Source: Pholiota molesta (Eukaryota; Basidiomycota; Agaricomycetes; Agaricales; Strophariaceae). From it: 64,000 nt of DNA. Below are positions 37,998-49,800 of the stretch, piece by piece. The position numbers were made by a program, and so were the translations under genes. Position 1 is the stretch's first letter. Each line of letters starts with the position of its first letter. The notes under the pieces were generated by a model. The model ran no database searches. It was not told the DNA's origin and saw only the letters and a list, made by a program, of their open reading frames with translations. The DNA is taken from NCBI GenBank assembly GCA_014925825.1, contig JACGCK010000029.1:186001-250000 (forward strand). Reading direction: 5' to 3'.

Positions 37998-40381
37998 TGA
38001 GTGATTGAGCGATGTAAATATAATGCACTACAGTTTCAAGTGTTAGTGGAGCCCGTATGCTGAATCCTGAAGGAGAATAAACTGCTTATCGAGTCTCAAA
38101 GAGGAAAAGAGAGTGAATGTCAGACAGTGTAGACTCAAATCCCGACATACCTATTTTTTCTTATCACTTGAGAAAATATCAGCTCGAATCCAAACAATCA
38201 CGGCCTTTATCGTGTATGACATTGTCCTGATCCTCGTCGCGTAATGAGCTTGTGAATAAGCTGACTCCAGCGAAGGAAGAAATGTGTTCGAGCACGCGAT
38301 AAGCTTTATCTAGCAAGCCTGACATCGCCATTTGGTGATAAGCGTGCATCTGCATATGACATGCCGCCAGTTTATATGCGCGTTGACAGCAGTGCTGATT
38401 GTCTGTCTGGCGCTGGCTGTCTTGTCAGTGAACGACATTCGCGGTTAAGGAACAATGGATACGATATTTCAAGAGACAGGTATGCAGTCGATCTCCGAGG
38501 AAGCCAAGAAGACCGAGTGCGCATGTTCGCGTTGATACTTGACGAGCATTTTTTTCACGCTGCTCTTTCTGTCTTGAAACTTGACGAAGCGAATTCAAGA
38601 TGACATACATGTGATCCGTCGTAGATGTGATATCATTCAGATGGAATACACGGTTCTTCTGCGTCTTCTGAGCTTTGCGAAGCAAAATACATCACTTCCG
38701 TAACCTAAGCAAGGAATGTCATCAGTAAGGGTTTTCGCAACAACGTAGGATCTGGTGTCCAAAACGACCAACGCCATCCCATCAGCTTTCCGTTCTTGAC
38801 CAGAGCCCAAACGGTTCCTTCTGACTGACGCGCCAGAAGAGTACGCTGGATGGGCCACAAAGTCTGGGGTTTCACCGAGGACGCCTGGGGGCGTGCCTCT
38901 CCAAGGGTGTGATGTTCGCATCATATGGGATTGTGGTTGGGCGGCGAAAAAGCAGAAGAAGGGAAGAAGATAGATGCGACGAGGACGTACGTTCTTCCAA
39001 AAAGCTACGCCAGGATTTTCCAGTCAAAAACATTAGGAGGTATCCGGATCGAAGGGATGCTGGGGACGTTTCCCGATAAACAGGGTGACTTGGACGAGTT
39101 AAGCGTCTCGGAAGAGCACTTCTACTTTATTTCTGGACAGACATACGGCTCTGCGCTTCGATCTTGGGTTCATCGTCGTCCAGTTGCTTGCGGTATTTTT
39201 TCCAGCGCGTAACCTGCCAACGACGCGTATGTTCCAGACGCGCTACATGACTCTTGCGTCGGTTTTGTTCAAGCTACCACGGGAATGTTGTGAGGAGGAT
39301 AGCATTGGAATTCTTGACATGTCAAACATTCGAACAGGAAGATGATGCCATTGCCAATGCTGGCAACCACAAACACAAGAAGAGATGTTTTGTTTGCTCT
39401 TGCGTGTCAATATCATTGCGGTCCGTTACCCGGAAGCGAGGTAGCAGTCAAGCGTCAGTGTCCAGACCCAATCCAGACCACGCAAGTTTCTCTGCTGAAT
39501 ACCAGAGTATACCACTTCTTTGTTCGATGCACAGATCTCGGTGACTGTTTCGGAATCCGTCTCATCACTACTTAGATGCTCACAAGTAGAAAGAACAAAA
39601 CAACTCGCGAAAAAAGATCGAACTCCGGCACCTTCTAGCTTCTCAATATCAATTGTACCACACGTTCAATATATAGATAAGCGGCATTATTCGATAGAAT
39701 AATAGAATGGAAAGCTACAGCAATGGGCATAGAATATTGCGACGAGAGAGGTATATTACTTATATTACTTCGATGGATCGATCACAGGGGACAACCATTC
39801 TGCATGCGGTGATTATGTGTGTACAAAACAGATGCGAGGGGGATGAAAGAGGAAAGCGATGATGGCTGCACCCGCCTCACCGATGATTAACGATAGCCGA
39901 AGCCCAACTTGTCAAAAACGCTAGACGAGCGCTGAATTCGGTGAGCGAGTGCCGCTGGGCTTGACAGATGGGACGGAGATGAGGTGGCGGAATAATGGCG
40001 AAGAGGGTGTGCAGATGTAATGCTGTGCGCCGGCCAATGCTGGTGGGAAACGGTGTTGTGATGCGAAGACGGGGACTCGCTGGATGACAAGACAAGGATG
40101 TGTGACATATGTCAGAAACGTATGTATGTGGGTAAGAAAAGCAAGGTTTGGAACATAGAAATAGATGCCAATAAATAGAGTAAAAGATATCCACGGAGAA
40201 AGTGATACAGACATAACGTTGGCCAACGTTCTGTATTCCCGCATATCTGCAAGCCCGAAGTGGAAAGGCATATCTAGTTAGTAAAACAGTTGGATAGAAG
40301 ATGTGAAGTAAGAGAGCCCCAATAACCTAGAGAAATAAGAAGAATCCCAAAAATAAAACCAAGAGAATAGAAAGGAATATA
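37998..40381. other. Gene-poor interval
   Basis: No gene supported. Open frames at 38637-38924 (-), 38925-39212 (+) and 39254-39544 (+) have no domain or splice structure. Right end is the 3' flank of the DUF7729-type gene. Confidence 0.4.
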
Positions 40382-41685
40382 TCATGATGCGTAATCCATC
40401 ATCAGCCACCCGATGATGCCCACTATAGCAGTGACAATCCACAGAGGGCGGCCCAAGGTAGGCAGTGCTTCGCTGGCAACAGATGTCTGCGCGAAGCTAG
40501 CTCCGCAATATTGGACAGTGAGCTTCGCAGTGGGGTCGTACGTCGCCGAGAGGCCGGTGAGCAATGGTTCTTGGCTGGGATTTTTCAGTGCAGACGCAAA
40601 GACGCCCATAACGCTTTTAGAGCATTGCGAACACGTAGGCACCGTCGAGTTGGGCACTGCTATACCAAGTGGTAGGGCGTAATAGTACGAATCAGCCGGA
40701 CTTGCGCTTCTGACGGCGTCGATGTAACAGTAGGTATTGCTAGTGGGATCCGCTTGGCAGCCTACATCATACATCACACCGAAAGCTTGCAGCGCTGGAA
40801 ATTTCGAACAGTGAGCATTGATAACTATCACGACATATTCTTGAACGTACCTGTAAGAGTGCTACTAGCTATGGCGTTGCCGTCGTTCAACTCCTCGCTG
40901 CAGGCTGATTGAAGTGCCCCTGCAAACCAAGCCATGTTTGATTCGCATTGAGAGAGCCCAGGAACCGTGTTACATGTCCCATAAATGATTGAATTCATGA
41001 GTGTGAGATTAGTTTGAGCCTATTGACCAAAAACATTAGCAAGGTGTTAGGGCGTATATCAGTTTAATCATACGTTGATAAAGGCCTCAGAGTACTGCAG
41101 AAGCATCGAAAACGGGCGACATTGGCGAAAGGGTAGAGAATTAGTCATGTTGGAAAAGAAATTAGAACATGATAAACTCGAGAAATTTTGAGCGATGCCG
41201 CCGTCGAAAGGTTGTGGGAAAGGTGTTGGCAACGGTGGAGGGGATGATGGAATTGAAGGAATAGGTTGAGATGATACAGGAATCGCAGTCGATGAAGGAG
41301 TAGGTGCAGTCGATGTCGTGGTCGCTGTAGAGGGGGGGGAGCCCAAGCTCGCTCCTGAAGTCGTCGTCATTTGGGTTTGCGGTTCAGGATGTCGTTTATG
41401 ATGCCGCCAATTTGAGTTTTCTTCTTGACCATGCCACGAAAGCGGCATCATAGGCTCTGCTGTTTTCTCCACGACACGATTTGCGGCATAGCTCATTCGC
41501 GCGGTGACGAAGATAACCAGAAGCGGTATCAGTATCACAGCCATTCGAAATCTCCGCCCAATATATCGTTTGGATGCCTGAGCGGAGGCGTAGCGTTCCT
41601 GGTGGTCTAGGGAAAGGGGCTCAGGAGGAACAGAGTCCAGTTCCGTTGGTCGTGTGGGCTGAGGGGAAGGTGGTGGGGTGAACAT
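40382..41685 (-). CDS. DUF7729-type membrane-anchored protein
   Basis: Fungal protein of unknown function with a cysteine-rich extracytoplasmic domain. Three exons, 41074-41685, 40851-41019 and 40382-40794, join in phase to 397 residues. After a basic cytosolic start (about 45 residues, PPPSPQPTRPTE) comes a single hydrophobic helix MAVILIPLLVIFVTARMSYA, then a Pro/Ser/Thr-rich linker (about residues 100-160, likely O-glycosylated) and the domain: LSCSNFFSNMTNSLPFRQC, RPFSMLLQYSEAFINV, IYGTCNTVPGLSQCESNM, YCYIDAVRSASPADSYYY, LPLGIAVPNSTVPTCSQCS. It ends in a hydrophobic stretch, LWIVTAIVGIIGWLMM, either a second helix or a GPI-anchor signal. Regular cysteines suggest disulphides outside the cell. 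Family assignment is from motif pattern. Confidence 0.8.
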
Positions 41686-44600
41686 AGCAAATATATAGTC
41701 CTGATCTCAAAGGATCAGCAAAAAGAGTGTGAGGGCAAAAGAGTGTAGGTCAAGGAAGCGAAACGTGTGATATCTTGAATCACCACAGCTTCAATTCTAT
41801 ATACTGCATCATGCGATGAGTTGGCAGTGCTATACTTGTCGAAATGGGGTACAAACTCACTGTGATAGCAGGATGAGCAGACTGCGGATAAAGACAGCAC
41901 CCAAGCGGTCGAGTCTAAGTCTCTCCTTTGTCGTGGACGTCAATGTGCAGACGTCGTTGCTGGCTACGTCCCCCGAAAGACAGTGTGAACATTTTCTATA
42001 TTTTTTGATTTGTCTGATAGAAATCCAATGACAATCCAGGTCCTTACCGAATTCTCGGTAACTGACAGGCACCATCAAAATAGGTCACGTATTGCTTGAT
42101 GGACCAGGGCCCGGGGCTTACCGCGGTGTCGGCAAATTCGGCGCTTCCCCTTCACCTTGCCTCACCTTGCGCTCACTCAACGTTCAACGCTCACTAGCGC
42201 TCACTGCTCATGCCTTAGGCGTCAGGGCATAGTAAAAATACTGTAACTTCTTATGCTATTTTGTTACTTATGAACACTCCTATATGAACTTCAGAGTACT
42301 CACCTTTAATGATGTGCCCCTCTTGACCTCGTATTCTTCGGCGCTTATGCCAAGTCACTGGCTGTGAATGAAACGCGAGCCGCCCAACAGTGGAATGCAG
42401 GGCGCTCCTTCAGGCAGAGTGAATGTAACATTAAAGTATCCAATCTATCCAATCATCCAGAACCCACAACGAAATCAAATACGTTACGGTATCGGAACCA
42501 CAGATTGATTTTCTCTTTCGTCCAAGCTGAAGTCAATCATCCAAGAATCATCTGAGGTAAACCATCGAAGCGTTCAAAAAGCCCTGCCGGGGACATCAAG
42601 CTGGTTTACAGAACTTTATTATATATAGCTACCATTTCATCTTAATGACGCCTCTGATGTCTTTAGCTCTCGGGCATAATGATCATCTTAGATCGAACGG
42701 CCACAGATGTCACTTCCAGCGTTAGAAAAGGAGGGCTCCTTTTGTTCTTTAAAATTACGTATGCGACTGAAATAACAAGGACCCTAAAACCGAACGGAAT
42801 GCTCGATGCAGTGAAGATTCCGCCACATATTATAATATGCAATTGGGGTATGGTTTTCCGCGGTTTTTGAATACACTTTGCCCGCATCAAATATCCCTCT
42901 TGCAGATTATATTTCTTGGAGATTTCTCATTCTATTGGGTCAATTTCGAAAATTTCAAGCAGCACTTTGAATTTTCGCATGTGTTCTCAGGTAAGTAGCT
43001 ACTTGTCCTGGACTGGTGCATTCTTGTCCATTGTTACCGCGCGATACAGTTATACTAGATGCACCACTTCGCGATCCGTATGATGGACACTGCCTATAAG
43101 TATTGATAGAAATGCTGTACTTTAAACTTCGGGTGAGAAATTACTTGCAGCGTTTAGACTAGAGATCATGGAGATTCAGGTCTTGACATTTGACTTAGAC
43201 AAGCTCTACGGTAAGACGATCTGGAACTGTAAGCTCATTAGCGGGTATTGCATTCGGAAATCTGACATCGACCGTCATTACTTAATATTTTTTTCTTTTC
43301 TGACAAAATTTAGAGCTCTGCCAGTGAAGCAGTTGAGTGCAAGATATATATTTACTTCTAATAATGATTCCTCTACCCACAATACAAAACTCTGATGAAG
43401 ATATCTATTTCTCAATCGCCGCCAACAAACAAATCCTCGTTAGACGACAGGTCCTCCTCCTAGATATACTTATAATAAACGGGAAAGGGGTCCGCAAAGC
43501 GGCCATCAACGCACCGATGGCGCAATATATCACCTACTGACCGCCGATGATTATAGCATCATTGCCAGCCCCGTTTTTGCGTGCTGCGATTCCGAGTCCG
43601 TTGATGAAGTCGAGAGCACGCCGGCTGCTCGCGGCCTGCTGCGTGTGTTGCGCATTTTTGCTGCCCGACGGCGCTGGAATATTAGGCTTCGAGGCCGCGT
43701 TGGATGGGGGCGAGTTGCGAGAGGAGCAAAGGGACCCACTGCTGTGAACGACGAAAGTGCGGCGCGACGAGGTGTGGAGCATGGTCCGCGTCCTCCTACG
43801 GATTGGTCGACGTGGATGCCAGCATTATCGCCGACTCTGCCTTTTAGAACGCTTTTTTTGCCGTGTACATACGAGATTGCTGACGCTACGCAAGTAAGCA
43901 CGGTCTCCATGTATCGATATTTTGGTGGATACTGACCGATTTCGTCTGATTTTCTGCAGCAAAAGATTGGAACTGCCATCCTAGTCTTCGCCGCTAGACG
44001 GAGACGCAGTACAACTAAGTATGACGGTCGTTTTGTCTAATTTTTGGGGGAAATTACCTTGTTTAGAGGGTTTGTCCGCGTCTAGCCGTCCGTCAACCCC
44101 ACGTTGTTGGGACTTGTAACCGATGTTGTGAAAGTCGCTGACAATGCTTGAGTTCGTTTAGCAGTGGTGCAGATGTGTTTGCTGGATTCCTGTCGAAGGC
44201 GAATGCCCTGGATGAGTTCATAGGGTCCATGCCTGCCGATTGCAAGCGCAGGGATGCTGCGAGCTAAACAAACAACGTCCTCGAATTTTGAGATGCGCCG
44301 GTTCGCCGCTGATAGTTCAATATCTTGCGATCTATGAACGCCACTTATGAGCAGAACAAGTGAGTATGGGCGATAATAGGTCATGTTTAGAGTAAACATA
44401 CCTATTTTCTGCAGATACGAACGCCCGTGTACTCGCATGTGCTTCAGACCATGCCCGTCAACTATGAGCCTTACAGCCCCGGAGAGATTTTTTCGGAGGG
44501 CGAGGGCGAGATTTGGGCAAAATCGACGACTCCCATGAGTTTGCGGTTTCATTGTGGGTATTCATTGAGGGCCAGCCAAATTGGAAACTCATAGATACAG

Positions 44601-46851
44601 CTGATTACGGCTCTACAGGGTGGCCGACATATTCTAGGCCATGGAATGACTGAGTAGAGTATAGGCGATGCAGCATAGGTTCGAGGATGAGACGAAGATG
44701 AGATGCTGCACATTTACGCAAGGGAATGTGAGGTGGGCGACAAGGAAGAACAAGTAAAAAACCCGCACGTTGATCAAGTCGGAGGATAACTCTACGCGCC
44801 TGCTCAGATTCCCGCGGAAGCGAGTATCAGAGCAGGCGCCGCGAGATTATCTCGACGCCCACACCCAAGACCATCCCATACAGCGCCACCTCGAGCCCTC
44901 TTTGATCGCTGCCACGTCGTTAAGCTCCCTATACTGTGGGATGTGCGTAGATGCCACATCTGTCCTCAATGGACTCGGCGCCCCTGCCAACGGGTTGGAG
45001 AAGTTGAGTGCACGCTCCTCGATTTCGCTACTGAAGCGGAAGACCCGAGCCAGATTCCTAATCACAGAAAGTCGAGCTGGCTCCTTGTCAGAGCGAGGGG
45101 AGGCATCGGCGGCGATAGGTTTGAAACGAGGATCTGGTGGCCGTGAGGAATCCAGGTTCTTCAGCACACGCATAAAAATTTGCACCCCAAATGGCTGTGG
45201 ATATGGACGCCTGGAAAGTCACGAACAAAAAAAATCCAAGGGTAGACCTATGGCGCAAAGAAGAGAGCCTGAGTGGGGTGTTGCCATGCGCATTCTAAAA
45301 ACGGCCGCTGATGTTAGCCTGTAGCAAAATCGTACTTCATATGTGTCAATGACTTAGCACCATCTGAATGTGTGGCCAGTGAATGTGAATTGCCGTTGAT
45401 GCAATGACTAGCGAGGCAAGACAAACGAACGCATCAGAGAGCTTGCAAGGATCATCGGTGTGCTCAACTTGAAGGTGCTTTGGGTAAACATGCCGATGCC
45501 GTGGGAAACCATGGGCAAGACTCAACTTGAACTTGACCACTCCGACGGTCCGACCAAACTCCCACCAGCTCCCACCTCGAACTCCAAGCTCAAAACCTCA
45601 GCGAGCCCCAGCCTCGCAAGCGTATCTCTCAAGATCTCAACTATTTCCTAGAATTTCTTCGGATTGCATAGCCCCATGTTTCGAGGTCTCGTTGAGGTGT
45701 ACCACCTGCATCACCCCGTCTTCACGCACTTCAACACAAGGATAGTGCAGGCCAAATCAGACGAGCTGCCTTCTGAAGCAGGAAATACAAAAGGACAATC
45801 AGAGGCATCAGTTATACTTAATACAGCTATTTGATGAGAATTGACGACAAGGTGCGCAACAGTTATTGTCCAACGCTCGGAGCACCGAAATTGACTTGTC
45901 AATAAAAGTACTCCCTAGAAATACGTAAGGCCCCGAATCGACAGCATGGAAAGCTGATACCAAGCATCACGTAGATGTATATCTTCTTAATCGATGCCAA
46001 AGTCATAACTACTAAGGTGGCCAAGTCATGAAGGTATGTATGCTGTTCGCACATTGTTGCAGTCCGACTAAAATCTCACTGACGCGCTTGCACTCAGACA
46101 AATCAACCAAGGCTGTGATTAGGACGATAAATTTTAATGGATTCCTTATAATCAACTATCGCCGCCAGCGCTCTAGCCTCGAACGAGTAAAATTGAAGAT
46201 TTGCGTGAGTTGTTACACCGTCATCAAAAAAAGTGTCTGGCTCATACTTTCTGTGTCAGTCGGTGCACCCGAAGCGAATCAGGCACCATTGAAAATTTTC
46301 TCGCGAATGCTACATACCGCGTTCATCATCTCTCAATTTGATTATGCGTTCTTATCTTCACGCACCCACGTCTATATTTTCACCCTCCTAACGAGGCTTC
46401 CCAAAGAACCCACGCGACAGTTACTGAAATTTGGCTCTTCAAAGTCTCAGCACTGCCACCGCTGGATTCGAAAACAGGTACCTATGACTTTGAATGTAAA
46501 TTATCTCGACCTAATCGTGCACCACCCCATAGCGGCTTCCCGTGGTTCATTGTCGACGGCCGCCAATGTTGATCGATCAACAAGATCGGCGCGACCGTCG
46601 AAACCACACGACCACCGTTAGATGGCAATGGAAGAAGAAGATTGAGCAACGTTCTGAAGTAAATCTGCTAACAATATTTCGTATCATAACAATTTACTCA
46701 ATATCAAATATAGATTCGTTCCTTCTATCGAAAGTCCTGCCAAGATATGATAACAACGCGAACGAGAGACGAAGGGTGGGATATGTCAGTAGCTGATCCA
46801 ACACGAACTGCTCGGCGACGAAAAAACCGGACGGGTTCGAACAAAAGCGAC
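41686..46851. other. Five-kilobase gene-poor region
   Basis: No gene could be supported. Small frames at 43534-43979 (-), 44082-44552 (-), 44770-45324 (+) and 46028-46621 (+) show no known domain. A spliced minus-strand gene across 43.5-44.6 kb is conceivable but cannot be built convincingly. Sequence at 42.15-42.22 kb repeats the word CGCTCACT several times. The right end is the 3' flank of the NLR gene. Confidence 0.4.
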
Positions 46852-49800
46852 CTAAGACGGGATGCCGACATCCGCACCTTTCTCCTGCAGCAATTTCACA
46901 ATCGCGTCGTGTTTTTGGGATGTTGCCGCTTTGAGTGCAGTGCCATGTTCACCGCCCTGTGCGTTCACATCCGCCCCATGCTCCAACAGTAACTGGACCA
47001 TTTCCTCGTGTCCGTTAAACGATGCCGCCTGGAGCGCGCTGCCGTATTTTCCTCCCTGTGGATTCACATCGACCTCGTGCTCCAGCAGCAGCTTTGCAAT
47101 TGCTATCTGTTCCATAATTTCCTCCTGCCGCCAGTACCACGAGATATGCTCGCGGCTGGCAGCCGCCTGGAGCGCGCTGCCGTATTCACCACCCTGTGCA
47201 TTCACATCCGCCCCGTGCTTCAACAGTAGCCTGACCATTTCCTCGTGTCCGTTAAACGACGCCGCATGGAGCGCGCTGCCGTATTTTCCTCCCTGTGCAT
47301 TCACATCAACCTCGCGCTCCAGCAGCAACTTTACCACTGCAATCTGTTGCACAGATCTCCAGTCATCATGCACTAGACTGCCAGCCGCCTGGAGCGCGTT
47401 GCCGTATTCTCCTCCCTGCGCGTTCGGATCCGCCCCGTTCTGCAGCAGCAGCTTGACGATCACTTCGTTTGTCCAATACGACGCCGCCTGAAGTGCGTTC
47501 CCATATTTTCCTCCCTGCGCATTTGGATTCGCTCCGCTCTCCAACAACAGCTTCACATTCTCTTCGCATCTACAGCACGACGCCGCCTGGAGCGCGTTGC
47601 CGTACATTCCTCCCTGGGCATTTGCATCGGCCCCATTCTGCAGCAGCAGCTTGATGATCACTTCCTTTCCTTCAGTCGATGCTGCCTGAAGTGCATTGCC
47701 ATATTCTCCTCCCTGCGCATCCAGATCCACCCCGTGTTCCAATAGCACCATCACAATCAGTTCGTGTCCCATCAACGACGCCGCCTGGAGTGCGGTACCG
47801 TATTTTCCTCCCTGTGCATTCGGGTCCACCCCGTTCTCCAGCAACAACTTGACAATTGCAGTGGATTCTGGAGGTGGAACAACGAGTAATGGTTCGTCAA
47901 CCATATAACCTGCAGCTGCCTGGAGTGCATTGCCGTATTCTCCTCCCTGCACGTTAGGATCCATGCCGTTCTCCAGGAGCAGTTTGACAATTGCTTCGTG
48001 TCCCCGATACGACGCCGCCTGGAGTGCATTCCCGTATTCTCCTCCCTGCACGTTCGGATCCACCCCTTTTTCTAGCAGCAGCTTCACAAGCACTTCATGT
48101 CCCCCAAACGATGCTGCCTGGAGTGCGTTACCATATTTTCCTTCCTGTACATTCGGGTCCATGCCTTGCCCGAGCAGTAGCTCCACAATGGTGTAGTGCC
48201 CATTGAGCGATGCCGCCTGGAGTGTATTGCTGTATTTCCCTCCCTGTACATGCGGATCCGCGCCGTGTTCCATCAGTAACTTCGCAATTGCCTCGTGTTC
48301 ATGGGATGATGGCTCAAATTTCCGTTCATAGTCGTCCTCGTCCCGCTCGTGGCCCCACAGCAACGCCGCTTGGAGCGCATTTTCGTATTCTCCTCCCTGT
48401 GCATTCGGATCCACCCCGTTCTGTAGTAGCAGCATCACAATCGCCTTGTGACCCTCAAACGACGCCGCCTGGAGGGCGTTACCATATCTTCCTCCCTGCG
48501 CATTCGGATCTGCCCCGTTCTTTAGCAGTAGCTTCACAATTGTTTCGTGTCCACCCAACGAAGCCGCCTGGAGCGCATTGCCGTATTTTCCTCCCTGTGC
48601 ATTTGGGTTTGCGCCGTGCTTTAGCAACAACTTTACAACCTCGTGTCCCAGAGATGGCTTGACCGACCGGCTGTTGACCCTACGACTCGCGGCTGCTTGG
48701 AGTGCATTCCCGTATTCTCCCCCCTGCACATTCGGGTCCACCCCTTTTTCTAAGAGTAGCTTCACAATCTCTTCATGTCCCTGGAATGATGCTATCTGAA
48801 GTGCGTTGCCATATCTTCCTCCCTGCACATTCGGGTCCGCACCATGATCCAGCAGTAGCTTCATGACCACTTCCTCTCCGCGGAACGATGCTGCCTGGAG
48901 TGCCTTGTTGTATATTCTTCCCTGCAAATTTGGATCTGCACCGTGCTCCAGCAGTAACTTAATGATTGCCTCGCGTTCCTGAGATGGCTCTCCATAGTCA
49001 TAACCATTGCACTCTTGGTGCAGCGGCCACGATGCCGCCTGGAGTGCATTGCCGTATTCTCCTCCCTGCGCGTTCGGATCTGCCCTGTTCTGCAGTAGCA
49101 GCGTCACAACAGCCTTGTGTCCTTTTAGCGACGCCGCCTGGAGTGCATTGCCGTATTTCCCTGCCTGTGCATTTGGGTCCGCGCCATGTTCTAGCAAAAA
49201 CTTCGCAATCGCTTCATGTCCCCGAAACGACGCTGCTTGGAGTGCGTGGCCGTATTCCCCTCCCACCGCATTTGGGTCCGCGCCGTGTTCTAGCAACAAC
49301 TTCACAACTGCATCATGTCCCAGATTTGGCTTGACCGACCAGCTGTGGACATCATGACTCGCAGCTGCACGGAGCGCGTTACCATATTCTCCTCCTTGAG
49401 CATTCACATCCGCGCCGTTCTCCAGCAACAGCTTCGCAATTGCTTCGTGTCCGCCAAACGAAGCAGCCTGGAGTGCGTTGCCGTATTCTCCTCCTTGCGC
49501 ATTCAGATCTGCCCTGTTCTGCAGTAGCAGCGTCACAACTGTCTTGTGTCCTTTAAGCGACGCCGTCTGGAGTGCATTACCACAATTTCCTTCCCGTGCA
49601 TTCGGGTCCGCTCCATTCTCCAACAACAACTTCACAATCACTTCATGTCCCTGAAACGACGCTGCATGGAGTGCGTGGCCGTATTCCCCTCCCACCGCAT
49701 TTGGATCCGCGCCGTGTTCTAGCAACAACTTCACAACTGCATCATGTCCCAGATTTGGCTTGACCGACCAGCTGTGGACATCATGACTCGCAGCTGCATG

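Noticed and set aside
42140..42225. Repeated CGCTCACT words, considered as a CRISPR-like or regulatory array
   Set aside because: Copies are irregularly spaced, very short and without unique spacers; eukaryotic context makes a CRISPR array implausible.
43534..44552. Possible minus-strand multi-exon gene
   Set aside because: Open frames exist, but no consistent intron phases or known domain could be assembled.
44770..45324. 184-codon plus-strand frame
   Set aside because: Amino-acid composition is random-looking, no ATG context and no recognisable motif.
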